Shown in pieces: positions 10,882 through 23,059 of a DNA stretch of 64,000 bases. The stretch's first letter is position 1. Each line of letters opens with the position of its first letter. This DNA is from Diploscapter coronatus (Eukaryota > Nematoda > Chromadorea > Rhabditida > Rhabditidae): NCBI GenBank assembly GCA_964036155.1, contig OZ038423.1:54947249-55011248 (forward strand), written 5' to 3'. Below the pieces are notes generated by a model. The model was not told where the DNA came from. It saw nothing but the letters and a program-made list of their open reading frames with translations, and did no database searches. Made by a program: the position numbers and the translations under genes.

Positions 10882-13800
10882 GAACAGACGGAATGAATTG
10901 GAGTTGATCAAGGCAAAACAACAGACGAGATAATTCGACGGTCAGATACAAAAATAGAGGCGCGGCGCGCAAACAAATGTGAAAATGAAGGGGGAAGAAG
11001 AAAAATAAGAAATCGAACAGATCAACGATTCTGCAATTCTGCACAGAAATGAACGAAGAAAGCCAAAGCAAAAATTCGATGTCCGAATGAATCAGAAATT
11101 AGAAATAGCAGGAAAGTAATCCGAAAAAATTCAAGGTCGAAAATGAGCAGTGCGTATTTTCGCACCCCGGCTTCTTTGTAGCCTGTCAAATGTGGACCAG
11201 AGAGAAATCGCTAAAATGCGAGCAGAAGAGAGAGAATGAGAAAGTTTTGATGCACAAAGAAAAAAATTGAAAATTCAAAGCTTTTTTTTTCTTATGTGTG
11301 TGCTGCCTGTGTTGTTTCTAGAGAGCGCAAACTCCGCCCCTCTGTAAAACGCGGCAGGATGTAAAAAGTGGTAGTAGGGAACCTCCAAAATAGGAAGCAA
11401 GTCATGTTTAGACTACGAAGGCATAAAGAGGCTCAATCTAGATCGATGATAAACCTTCTGTAACGGTTCTGTGTCGAAAATCAGGCCGAAACATTCACAT
11501 CCGCGTGCCGCTCGTGGGTGGCTCGCGGGTGCTCTGCTCTCAGTGCGTAATGTCATGTGGTTTCGAACTATCCTGTAATGTTGAACTTGAGAATCTTGGT
11601 AGACCTAAATAAGTACTTGGCAAATCTCTAAAGATGCGGAACTATGCACTATTACAGTACTCTACATTTTGCCCTCTTTGACCATGAAGATCACCTTCTT
11701 CTGACTGTGAATGAGAGTAACGATGTCATGTGAAAGTGACTCACAAGTTTTGGCTGTGCATTCCGTCAGTCTGTGCATAATTTGCATTGCAGTGTCCAGC
11801 TGCGTCCTTCCTTCCCTTTCTCATCCCCTTCCTTTCATCCTCAGTTCCCTTGCCAGCTCCATTTTGAGTGCGTCTCCCCGGGGATATCTCTGATCCATAG
11901 CCTATATCCTCTCTATCGTCTATCTGCTGCTGCTCTCTCCCAGTCATCTTTCATTTTTGACTGGATTGATTCTTCCATTCCTTCAGAATTCCAACTTCTT
12001 TTGTCGGCCTCTTTGCATACATATTCTGAGTGCATTGCCATGTAGAAATGCACAGAAGCTGTGATAAATTATCCTAGGACAATTTTCGCTTTTTGTTAGT
12101 ACATCCTCACTTTTATTTTGAAATCTGAAATCCTGAAATTGGATTGTTTATCATAATTGTTCTTCGATCTCTGACAAATCTCTTTGAAATGACTCATTCT
12201 TGAAACCCAATGACAAGTACAGTATTTCTCCCATCTCTTAGCCTGCAGCAATTTCTCTAAAACAAGAATGAAGACGGATTAATGAATAAAGTTTAGAAGA
12301 GTTGCTTAAAGACGGATAAATGAGATTACGAATGCATCAGCGATGACTATGATTATGGCCTGAAGTTTGGAGACCAAATATGGTGGCATGTCTCGACCTG
12401 GTTCTACTTGCACTTGGTTGTTTATTGGTAAGTTTTCTCTAACTTATGCGTAAGTATCAGTAACAGGAATTGGAGTAGAAAGAATTTCCAAAGCATGGGA
12501 AAAATCATGCTCAGCCGGACTGACAAAATTGCATGAGAACTTCATTTTTCAACTTCTAAAAATGTTTGACTAATTATGAAACAGCTACGCAGGATTTAGA
12601 TTCTATAAAAACGAAGTTGATCTTCATTATTTTCTTTTCAAATCCTATATTTTCACGCCTTAGTTAAGGTTCGAACTACTCGTGGTACTAGCTTCGAAAT
12701 GGGTGTCCCCGTTTTCGAGTACTCACATTTAGTATCCCCTCATAAACTGGCAGTTCACTAGCTAATGAGCCAAGATAACAAGCTCGTTCTCCAAATGCAG
12801 TGTTGCGATGTGCAATTTGCACACATTCTACGCCATATTACGACTGTCTGTCTCGTTGGATAATTCACTCGAATTGTGAATTTTGACAGTGAAGGGCAAT
12901 GACAGAGATGAAAAGCGACGAAAACCGCCAGAGTGGTCTATAGGGAATTCGAGATTACAGACACAGATAGGGGAGGATTGAGAAATAAAGATATGAAGGG
13001 ATGAAAGCTAAGGATAATTGGGGAGTAAGATTTCATGAAAGTGTTTAAAAAAAATTTTAAAATATCACCAACTTTTCTTGATAATAAAGCTGAAAAAAGA
13101 AAGGCGATCTTCACGATAGAGTACAGAGTGAGGATGTTAACTGACAGATACGAAATTTAGGCTGTCTCAGTGACGAATGCAAACAGCGTGAATGGCAACG
13201 AGTATTCTGACCTGATGAGGAAAGCGATTGGAGTTCGGATAGAAGAGATCGGCCTGAGCTGGCATGGAAACAGGACGACGACGGCTGGCGGAAGGAAGAC
13301 CAGACCGCCCAGATGCACCCTCACTTTACACAAGTCAGACTGGAATCGGTTCGAATAGCATAGAGTGCATGTTGTTGAGAGAGAAATTGGGTCATTTTAC
13401 TTCTCCATTTATGAAATTACCGTAATCTGATCATTCTGTATTGTCTATTGTCTATATGAAGGAATTCCGAGGTTCACAAAATGATAGGATGTTTTCTAAA
13501 GAAACTGCTGTAATTTAAAGAAAAGTACCATTCGTACTGTGACAAAAAGTCATCGTATTTCATAAACGATCTATTTTTCCAGAAGTTATAAAAAAAAAAA
13601 CCAAATGCATAACGGCATTTAAATGCACTTTATGCTTATTTGATTTCACAACCAAAATGAAAAGTAAAATGATGTAATACGAATGCGAGGAGAGAGAAAT
13701 AGAAGGAATGAAGGAGGGGTCAAGTTTGAGAGGGAAAATGGTACAAATTTAGGGATACCTGCGCAAAGCCGCGATTAATGAGTACTGATAAAATTCTCTG

Positions 13801-15401
13801 GTCGACGAGGATTTGCTACAAATGGCAGTGCGAAACAAGTAAGATGTTTAGATTTATACATATCATTCCTTCGTGCAAAATGCAGGATTTCTAATCAGAC
13901 ACGACACATACCCTTTTGGTTTAGAGATTCACGAGATATCGTAACATTAGTAGAGAAGCGTCGCTACATTTTATATTGAATGCATGAATTTTTCTCCGAA
14001 CACGATATTTCCAAACGATAACTATGTATTTTAATAAATGCCACAATATTTCCTAACTTCCTAATTTATCAAAACCGGAAAATTTCAGCTGAATATGCAA
14101 TGCTAGTGCATAACTGCTATATTGGAAGTGCAAGGAATCCACTATACATAATTCGAGAAGACGGGTGAGAAGAGTTAATTCAGACCTAGGCAGGGCTAAG
14201 CTAAACCCTTTGTATATATTCATACTTTGTTATAAGGAAATATTTAGTTACAATTTTAGTGGTCAATTTTCTATATAGGATTTTTTTCGGACTCTATCCC
14301 CTATATTTTCTTCCTCTTCTAACTGAAAGTTTGCCTAGATCTGGATTGTATGAACAAGGGAAATTGCCGATAATTTCAGATGCACAACAGAAGGGGCAAT
14401 AATGAGTTCGCCTTCGTACAACTCGTTCACTCGCGCTGTGGCAATCGGCTATTTGTCTGTGAGAGAACTCGGCATGCAACATGTCACTATCAAATGCAAT
14501 GTCAGACTGTGTCATTTGTGCGATGAAGATTGTCAAGAGATTACGGTAAGAACACTGGTCAGATTTAAAGAAACAGATGTGCAGTAACGTATGAGCATTT
14601 CTAAATCAACCAATTAAACTTTTTTACTAATGATTTATGCGTCATGTTAGACAGAAAAATGACCAAGCAAGAATGCATTCTACCAAAAGAAGAGATTTTG
14701 ATAAATCATGAGAGCAGAAATTCAAGAGATAAGCAGATAAGTTCCTATTTAGGAAAAAGGCGTGTTCTTCAAGAAATCATGATCAAATATGTCATTGAAA
14801 ATCAACGAATTTGGGGAAAATCCAATAGAATTGGATGATAAACGAATTTAGCCTCCGCGGAGCTGTTCTGACTACGAGAAAGAACGAGATATGGATTACG
14901 ATAGAATGTGGAATGCGAGCAGTCGAGTGCAATCGCTCTGCAGACCTGCTCCTTCTTCCGTCCCTTCTTCCAATCACACATTCAATCTCATTTCTATATT
15001 CTCTATTCTTCTATACTGCATGATTTCACTTCTTTTGCCTGTAAATATGATATTTCCCTGATCTGAATAAATGAGCAATTACGAGGATGAAATAAACGGT
15101 TTTTCTTACAGATTTCGACAGAAGATAAATTGAGGAGAGAATTTAAAAACGCTTTTCAAGAATAGTATTTATTGCTAAACTAAAATAATGTTTCGTCGGT
15201 TAAAAATAACAATACAGTTAAAAAAAATTTCGAAAGAGGGGTTGAATTTCTCACACGTTGAAAGTCTCGACAAATAAAAAAGAAGGATTGCACGATCTTA
15301 AATTTTTAGCGTTCATCCTCGGGCCTAGCATATTTGAATAACTGATAAAAGTTGCGAGTTTTATAGAAATGGAATAATTGAATGGGTTAAATAATTTGCG
15401 T
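10882..15401. other. 4.5 kb region without a secure gene
   Basis: Lies between the 5' end of the MDH2 cluster and the 3' end of SMARCAL1. It presumably holds the promoter of the MDH2 cluster. GC-richer patches occur at 10.75-11.0, 11.30-11.36 (with CTCCGCCCC) and 13.2-13.33 kb. Two short exon-like plus-strand pieces are noted: about 12,341-12,430, hydrophobic and ending at GTAAGT, and 14,402-14,545, listed separately. A minus-strand AATAAA at 15,168-15,173 probably serves SMARCAL1. I see no tRNA or known RNA gene here. Confidence 0.5.
14402..14545 (+). CDS. possible first exon of a small unknown protein
   Basis: Open from ATG for 48 codons and closed by a good donor (ACG then GTAAGA). A CAG acceptor-like site lies 11 nt upstream. 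The product is Cys-rich near its end (CNVRLCHLCDEDC). An acceptor at about 14,650 (TGTTAG) would add three codons and a stop. A longer ORF runs on to about 14,836 in another frame. No family is recognised. It may be a chance ORF, since the opposite strand is also open. Confidence 0.15.
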
Positions 15402-18400
15402 CTAACTGCTCTGCAGATTGGTGTGTCTTTTCCTGACAGGCTCTTCATCCCAGTCATCCGGTTCCCCATTCATCGTCCTTCTCTTCTTTAAGATCACAAC
15501 CGGCTCATCGTCGAACTCATCCACTTCCTTGCCTTCCTTCCCATTCCCCTGCATTTCCTGAGTCGGCTCTCTTCCACTTGAATCGCTGCCCAGGGTTATC
15601 ATCTGAAAATTACTACTATCATTTTAACTGTAAAATCATAGATATTGAACAGAAGGAAAATTCTTATAAGTTAGTAGAGAGACATTGATTCTCAAAATAA
15701 TCGGATTTTTTCTTGAAAAAATCAAACTAAAAATGTGCATGAACGTACCAATGGATTAAAGAATGCACTATCATTTGAAAATATCCCTTTTAAATGATCA
15801 GGAATTTTGGCAGTGCAGCAGAGCTGGTCGGAGTTTCAATTTTTAAAAATTTAGAATCAGAATCGGAGTTGGAATTGAAATTTGCAATGTCCCCGGAATC
15901 GAACTCGAAATTCCGAGCACTCCTGCAGTGCAGTGAAAAATTTTCTCGCAGTGTAGGACAATGAAGTGCGAAATTTTTGCACTGTCAACACCTCTGTAAA
16001 TTACTAATTGTGAGTAATAAGATTCCTAAACTCGCACTGCGCAAGTGATTCCATAATTTCACTTTCTTTCAAAGCAGTGAAATATCATAAAAAAAAGAAT
16101 CGAATGATCGTACCGGAATACAAGTAGGTGAAGGCATAGCTGATGGGCTGAAAGAAGAAGAGGACGTGGAGGTCATGAATCGGCGAATGTCCTGTGTCTG
16201 GGTCGGTCCCACATTCTTGTGCATTTCATCGGACTCTTTGAACGAGTCACTCGATAGATCCACCTAAAAAGCCGCATTTTCAACGCCAACAAATCAAAAG
16301 ATAGAATTTCTCGAGTTCATAATTAACAAAAACAGATTGCGTAAAGAACAAATTTCGACTACGAAAGCATCTAAATACCAATATCTGAAAAGCTTGCCTG
16401 TCCAAGAATGTACAGTTTCTTCTGAACGAGGTCCCAAATCGGATCGTCTGCAGTATTTTTGGCGAGGAGAATTTGCACGTAGACGGAATCCTTCTGACCA
16501 ACGCGGTGGGCTCGATCTTCTGCCTGAAATTATTTTAAAAACGAGTTTTTTTTCGTTTGATGCAGGTACCATTTTAGCTATGAAAAATTCAAAGATAAAC
16601 TTTATCGAAGCAACACATCTACAAAAAGGATAAAAGCTTTGATTTTCATAGAATATTAGGTTTGGAGCAGAGCTGAGACGAAATTTCGAGGTTTTTTGAG
16701 CCATTTCGATTTCGAAAATTTTGGGAAGTCAGTTTCGATTTCGAATTTGAAAATTTCAATTTCGTCTCAGCTCTGGTTTGGAGAATTAAAAAAAAAAAAA
16801 AGCTTAATAACCTGAACGATGAATCCCGGATTGAAGTGGAGCTCAGCGAAGATGACGACGGAAGCAGCGGTAAGAGTGATGCCGACGCCTGCTGCCGAGA
16901 TCGACAGAATCGCTACACGAACTGCTGGGTCTGTCTGCAAAACAGAAAATTGAGGATGAACAAGTGAAAGAGGTAAAATAACCTGGAATTCCTTGCAGAG
17001 TGGTCCTCTGTCCTTGTTCGGAGTCGATCCGTCGATCCGAATCCACCGCAGACCCTTGTTACATATCTGAAATTTCACCAGAACTAAATTAATTTGAACA
17101 TGATCATTTGTCAAAATTTGGAATTTCCATATAATGCCCATCTTCAGTCTTTCCAATCAACACTATTTTGTTTCAAAAGAAATTCAACTTTCATTTTTGA
17201 AAAATGGATAATAATGAGTGAATTTCTACTCACTCTAGCATATACGAGCAAAAATTGCTTATAAATCATTTTACTCAATTTCCAAAACAAACTAACCTCA
17301 GTCTGAATGGCATCCATGACGACCTTATGGTGGGCAAAGATGAGTAGTTTTCGCGTTTCGCGTTCGTCGCTGAAATAAGTCTCGGTGATGTACGAGCAGA
17401 CTGCAGCTGCCTGCAATTCAACCATCCTCTTTGTCCCATTCAGTATCAACAAGTCCTACCTTTGCAACTCCAGTTTCCCTGTAGTACTCGATCAGACTAT
17501 TGTTGCCTTCGCCTTCCTGAATTGAATTCATTGACTAGTTTACGGAGTGAAATTTTAAATCAGAGGTATACAAAAATGTTCGCTTCCCTTGTTCGATCAC
17601 CAAATTAGTCCTCGTATACCCCATCTTGAGATGAATAGTACTTCATCGAAAAGGGGTTGTTCAAATCAAAGCATGCTATAAACTTCATCCATCTTTCTGA
17701 TGGAAAAGCCAATTCACTCCCAAATTCAGCGAAATTATCAATCGTCTCAAGAAATGATTCAAACATTGATTGCAGAGATCGAAGACATACAAAAATGGCC
17801 GAATTGTCATTAGTCCCGCCTTCATTGTGCTTCTCGTATTCCAACTTCGCCCTGCGCAGTGCTTCCATTCGATAGTCGATTGCCTTGCCCGAGAGGTAGA
17901 TTATCTGAATTCACAGTGGATAGCTTCGCATTTATTCACTTCCCGTCGAATATAGGCTAAATTAAGAATGCGAAAGTGAGCTTATCAAAATGCAGCGGAA
18001 AAAATGGACTTTCAAATAAACTGCTAAACAACTTCAGTCAATTGATGACGCTTTTATAGTAGGCACATTACATTTCTTTACGATAATGTATACAATTTTG
18101 AGGATTGATATCTCGAAAACATCAATTTATGGTTCTTCTAAAATTTTACTAGCATTGATCCTTCATGAAAACGATGAAGAGATAAGTCATTTTGAACGAA
18201 CGGCAACTAGAAAATAGTATTATATTTTCACAACAGGACTTATTTCATCTCTGCCAAACCACACCTCACTCTCAATAGTTTCTAACAGTAAATCTTGTCA
18301 TTTCGTCTCGTAGTCAAGAATTTTGATCATTTCCGAATTGTTGAATGAGCATACCTTTCGGCGCTTTGCAGGCAGATCCTTGAGGACATTGGCTTTGAGT

Positions 18401-21400
18401 CTGCGAATCATGATTCGTTTCATGAGGATCGCCTTCAGCTCGCCGCTGTTCTTGCAGCCTTTCGCCTGAACAATCCCCATTCGTTCTTTTTGATCAGGAA
18501 TGAAGAAACTTCGAAAGTGAATTGGCCCATCTTTCCGTCGCAATATTTGTAGGCGAATTTGCGGAAATTGGGGAAGAGCTTCTTGTCGACGAGGCGAACT
18601 TGCGAGAAGAGCTCGGAAGGACGCGACAGAGCCGGGGTGCCTGACAGTAGGATCACTCGCTTGGCGACTTTCTGAAATTGAAGAAATCAGACTTCTCCAA
18701 ATTAAAATTGTTGGCCCGCGCCTCTAATCAAAAACTCGTACCTGCCTAGCCCTTTAACATTTTCAAAACTTGAAATACACACCCGCGAGTCCTTTTTAGA
18801 AGTCTGAAAAACATACAGAAATGGCTGTTGCAGCCTTGGTTCGCTGCGAGCTGCCAGCCTTGAGCATGTGCGACTCGTCAAAAATGATTACGTTGTACTT
18901 CGTGGCGATCAGTTCCAACTTCTTGTTCGTCATCAGATCGTAGCTGATTATCACTATCTGGAAAGGATAAAAAGTGATGATTGGAGTTTGGAAATGCATG
19001 ATTGCGAGAACATCCAACTTTTTCTATCAAACTGAAATTCTTACAGTATCGACAGCGTTGGAGAGGGGCAGAAGGTCAGTGCCTTTGTCGATCATGACGA
19101 CGTTCTGCACAGAGGGGAGGAACGTGCTAATTTGCTGAAAGTTTGCTCGTTGAAAAAATATTTATTCCAAAAAAAGCTTCAAAATGCTTATGGCATAAGA
19201 ATGACTCATATTTTTAATGCAACGACTCGTTTGATTCGGGCAAAATTTAGCTTTTTTTAGCGATATCGAATTTTTAATGAACTCACAATTTCCCAGGCTG
19301 ATTTAACAGAAGATGGACAGACGATGAGCAGAGGCCATTCGTTTCTGAAAAAGAACAATCGAAATAATTTGAAAAATGCACAACACCTTTCTCTTTTTAA
19401 CTCTTCTATCTTTTTCAATTACTATTTCCATGAGTATTGCAATTTGCTTTAAAAAGATGGCAATCAGACCTGTAACAGTATGCAGACACGAGAGCCTGCA
19501 CCGACTTTCCTAATCCCATCTCGTCGGCTATAATCGCGCGTCCGCCGCGCTCTAACACAAATCTGCAAGAAAATATCTGATTCGTATCATGGGAGTGAGA
19601 ATTGAGAAATGGAAGTCCAGTTTTGTTAGAAATTAAGTGGCTAGAAAGTTTGGTCTTCGCTTTAAAAAATTAGAGTGCATTTTGATTGTAGTTGAGAGAC
19701 TGCTCATAAAAATTACAAAAAAGTAAGAAAAGTGGTAAATTGCTTGGAAAATCTCAATGAAGCTATGGTTAAGTGAAATCAGATAGAAACAGCCGATAAA
19801 TTTTTGATGGTTTAATAATGCAAGTGCTTCGGGTGGATTTGATTTGAATGAATTTGATGAGGCGTTGTGTCTGACCTGACTCCTTCCTTCTGATAAGGGA
19901 AGAGCATATTTAGCTGCGTTTCGGGAATCATTTTAATTAGGTCGTCAGGCACTGAATTCAACTTGAAATTGGCGACCGTGTCGATGGCTGTCTTGGGAGG
20001 GAACGAGACTGTCGCAGAAATTGTCTAAAACAGATTTGTAAGCCTTCGAACCGCGTGAAACGAGATGGTGCATATTTTCGAGAAACGGAAAGAAGGTATA
20101 CTCTTTTCTCTCGAAAAGGCACACTATTTCGTTTCATATGGTTAACCGCAGTTCGAAAACTTACAAGTCTGTCTGAAAGAATTAGTTCTTAGGATAAAAT
20201 ATATTGCAGAACGAGCGCCTTCTTCATTTTTTTTTTTTTTATAGATTTGCGGTTTTTAATCTACTAGTTTTCATGTTTTTTTTTCCATAGATCGGAATGG
20301 TAAGTCTTTTCCTTTGAAAGTCTTGTCTTTATCCTTAATTGTTCGCAGAGAAAAGGCAGTCTTCTTCCCCACATTTTCACTTAATGTATATCATCTTTCA
20401 AAAGATCAAGTTTGTTACCCACTGCGTGATCGCTCAAAAATTTGCCCCCGAGCATTTTGATGGATTTCGTGTAATTCATAATCTTTCGTACTTCCATGAA
20501 TGGATGTTTGACTTCTCAACTTAGATCGAGCAGAAGTGAACTCGCCTTGCTACTTTTGAGACTCCTCTCGAGCTGCCTGGCCTGTTGCATGGGAACGGAC
20601 CACTCGTTTCTGCTCTTGTCGAATACCGCACCGGAAGTCTGCTTGATGATTGCTGTCGCGAACGAATGACTGGGAGCACATTTCACCTGAACGGAAATAC
20701 TTTCATTCAACATAGGTCATCAATGTAATGCGAGTATGACTAATAGAAAGAAAAAAAAACTGGAATAGATTCTTGCAATAAGTCCGATCAAATTTGAAGA
20801 CTATAATTTATGAGAAAATTTAGGAATTTTACGAGAACTACATTCGTTTTCAGTTTATACAATCCACTACAACTATAGTTCTCGATCTTTCAAGCTATTT
20901 CTGTTTCAGGATTCAAAAAATGTGACTTACAACCATCCGATCGCCTTGCGTCAATTCGAAAGTGACCTTGATCTTCGGGATGAGGAATCCGCTCGGAGTT
21001 GAGGGGGAATTGACTCGAGAAGTGGAGGGTCGACCGCTGAATGAGGACGAGGCAGACTGGGATCGGCTGAACTGAAGACAGGGATTGAGTAAAGTGACAG
21101 ACGAGAAGGAAACATACAGCAGAAGACGATGGAGTGGCTGAATTGGATGGAGTTGGAGTGGACTGATTGCGAATGGGGAGCAGTAGAGAGGAAGAAGGGG
21201 AAATGCCTGACAGAGTCAATTGGGAGATAGATGGGCTCATCGACTGACGTTGCAGGGCCTGAACATCGTCACTTTTGTAGATCAGGATGAAGGGCTTCAA
21301 TGAACTTAGATTTTTACAATCGTCATTCGAAAAATAGTGAAGCTCGCAAAGATTAGTTATTTGCAGACTTGCAAGTTTCCCTGAACTTTGCAACTGCATT

Positions 21401-21825
21401 GCAGTTTGTTGTTTTCTTGCTAGTCTAGTTAGTTGAGAGAATTTTTGGATATCACAAAAACTTCTCATTTCTTGTACGGTAATAAATAGATAATGAAAAG
21501 GAGCGAATGAGAACGTTCTGCTATCAACTAATAGTTGAAGGCAGGAGGAATATGCAAAACTAAAAGTTTAAAGCCGTGGAAATGAGGAGCAAATATCAGG
21601 ACAGTCGTATTCAGTAAGAAGTTTGATTCTGCACGCTTCTGTCGGGGAGATGGAAGAGGGGAGAAATTCAAATTAGGAAATATTCTTCCGGTTGACTTCA
21701 CCCACCTGCGTCCGTGCAGTCTCCTCTGCTGCCGCTTCCCTGGCCTTCCTCTCAGCCGAGAGCTGTAGAGCCCGAGCTCTGTTCTGTGCAATCCTCGCTC
21801 GATCTGCATCCGTCAGAGTCGACAT
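15402..21825 (-). CDS. SMARCAL1: SMARCAL1-type annealing helicase (HARP + SNF2)
   Basis: SNF2-family ATPase that re-anneals RPA-coated DNA at stalled forks. Exons: 21706-21825, 21118-21258, 20931-21071, 20554-20686, (microexon 20165-20172), 19876-20024, 19470-19562, 19287-19344, 19045-19134, 18817-18957, 18510-18671, 18355-18465, 17791-17904, 17460-17516, 17297-17410, 16983-17066, 16812-16934, 16398-16523, 16114-16263, 15402-15602; about 771 residues. The N-terminus ([20 protein letters not shown]) matches the RPA-binding helix of SMARCAL1. A Ser-rich linker follows, then one HARP domain ([12 protein letters not shown]), Walker [16 protein letters not shown] box, [33 protein letters not shown], and motif [12 protein letters not shown]. 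The acidic/basic tail has KKRRTMN. Human SMARCAL1 has two HARP domains; only one is visible. The exon 16398-16523 donor is GC. The acceptor lies 2 nt before the ATG. Confidence 0.93.
15819..15925. mobile_element. hAT-type MITE, 107 bp
   Basis: Imperfect terminal inverted repeats beginning CAGAGCTGGTCGGAG on the left and CAGGAGTGCTCGGAA on the right strand. The element is flanked by a perfect 8-bp duplication CAGTGCAG (15,811-15,818 and 15,926-15,933). It sits in the penultimate SMARCAL1 intron and has no coding capacity. Confidence 0.75.
16396..16397 (-). other. GC splice donor in SMARCAL1
   Basis: Exon 16398-16523 ends CAG followed by GCAAGC. The only nearby GT (GTATTT) would shift the frame into a stop, while the GC donor keeps phase 0 with exon 16114-16263. 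This indicates a GC-AG intron. Confidence 0.65.
16668..16775. mobile_element. hAT-type MITE, 108 bp
   Basis: Near-perfect inverted repeats CAGAGCTGAGACGAAATTT, flanked by a perfect 8-bp duplication GTTTGGAG (16,660-16,667 and 16,776-16,783). It lies in a SMARCAL1 intron and shares its CAGAGCTG start with the copy at 15.8 kb. Confidence 0.85.
20038..20164. repeat. imperfect fold-back element in SMARCAL1 intron
   Basis: Arms start GTAAGCCTTCGAACCGCG on the left and GTAAGTTTTCGAACTGCG on the reverse of the right side, with TGAAACGA shared further in. The right edge supplies the GTAAGT donor of the proposed 8-nt microexon. Confidence 0.5.
20165..20172 (-). other. candidate 8-nt microexon of SMARCAL1
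   Basis: ACAGACTT is flanked by a strong acceptor (TTCTTTCAG) and donor (GTAAGT). It converts the phase-1 end of exon 20554-20686 to the phase-0 start of exon 19876-20024. The alternative needs no microexon: an internal acceptor (GCGACAG) giving exon 19876-20008, which also restores phase. Confidence 0.3.
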
Positions 21826-21827
21826 CT

Positions 21828-21829
21828 CT
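21828..21829 (-). promoter_or_regulatory. probable trans-splice acceptor, SMARCAL1
   Basis: Minus-strand TATTTTTCAG ends 2 nt before the SMARCAL1 ATG. Confidence 0.45.
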
Positions 21830-22073
21830 GAAAAATACAAAAATCGATCGAAACCGCAGAAAAGCAGACGAAGAAAATCGAAAATGAATGAGCACAATAA
21901 CTTGCGAAAATTCGCAGCTTCATTCATTCAGTTCTAACAATAAATTAGGGACCGCCAAACCGCGCGCCCTTTTCCTTGTCCGCAAATACGAGGTGTCGCG
22001 TTGAGTTTTTGAGTTTTCCGATTTTATTTTTATCTTTTACCAATTTTATACTAATTTTTCTAGTTTTTTCTCC

Positions 22074-22131
22074 TCGAAATGAATGAAAGACCCTATGAGG
22101 ACCTCAAAATGGGTCTTTCATTCAGTTTCGA
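22074..22131. repeat. 58-bp near-perfect hairpin
   Basis: Arms TCGAAATGAATGAAAGACCC and its complement, with two small mismatches, enclose a loop of about 17 nt. It lies between SMARCAL1 and the 85-residue gene. It could be a fold-back element or a structured RNA; nothing else in the sequence decides. Confidence 0.5.
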
Positions 22132-22436
22132 TGAATTCTTGATTATGGCTGGCGGCCCCTACAGTTAGCAAACTTAACGAACTCCACTGAAGACAAGCGG
22201 GAAGTTAATTTCTTCGCATTCTCTCGTTTTTCATTTTCGTGTGATTACTTTGAAATTTCAGTGCTGCTGCGTACCGCACTCTGCAACAATCTTGCCTACT
22301 CTGCCAGCAGCTCATCGCCATGATCATGCAGTACCTGAAACTTCAAGAACCAGAGCCACAGGCCAGAACAAATATCAGTCACGGCTTTTTTATATTTGAT
22401 TTCTTCAACTTTGTCTTGTAAAACTATCCTCCCTTT

Positions 22437-22553
22437 CAAGGGTGTACAAAGATAACGCGTTATAAACTAACGCTAGCGCAAAACGCACTTTCGGGATAAT
22501 TTTCAAAACCTATGCGCACACGCAAATAAAAAATTGATCTTTGTACACCCCTG
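22437..22553. mobile_element. hAT-type MITE, 117 bp
   Basis: Inverted repeats CAAGGGTGTACAAAGAT and CAGGGGTGTACAAAGAT. Flanks CTCCCTTT and TTCCCTTT match at 7 of 8 positions, as expected for an 8-bp target duplication. No ORF. Confidence 0.7.
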
Positions 22554-23059
22554 TTCCCTTTGTAACTAAGTTTGGCTCGTGATTCGATAAGCAGTATGTT
22601 GTCTCAATATGACCAGTTCATCGAGTAGAATTTCGGATCTTGATTTTCCCCTATCCTACTTTATCCTCAACTCTAAAGTGACATTTGTAAAGTTCGTCGT
22701 CTATGAACCTTACCAGAAGATGCCCTTGATCAATAAGTTTAAATTTTTACAGGGACTGATCTGACATGGTAAGCTTGTCAGAGAAACTTATGAAAATAAA
22801 TTTTGAACAGATTTGTAACTACTTTTCTGAAATTTTGAACTGGACATCGCAAATAAATTTTATATCTTTTCGACATGAGAATTAGTCATTTCATCATTCT
22901 ATCAACGACATTTTGTCTGTTCCTGTAATGGCATCTTTCCATTCGTTATTCTCGTCTTTCTTTTGCTTCTGTAGTTTCATTGCAACACACGAACAAAACA
23001 AGTCAATTACGAGGCTGCTCGTTTTTATCATTCGGGGATTTTTCACTCATTTTACATCT

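Noticed and set aside
13170..13358. GC-richer plus-strand ORF of 62 codons
   Set aside because: Ends without a donor, has no family resemblance, and the opposite strand is equally open; left as part of the non-coding spacer.
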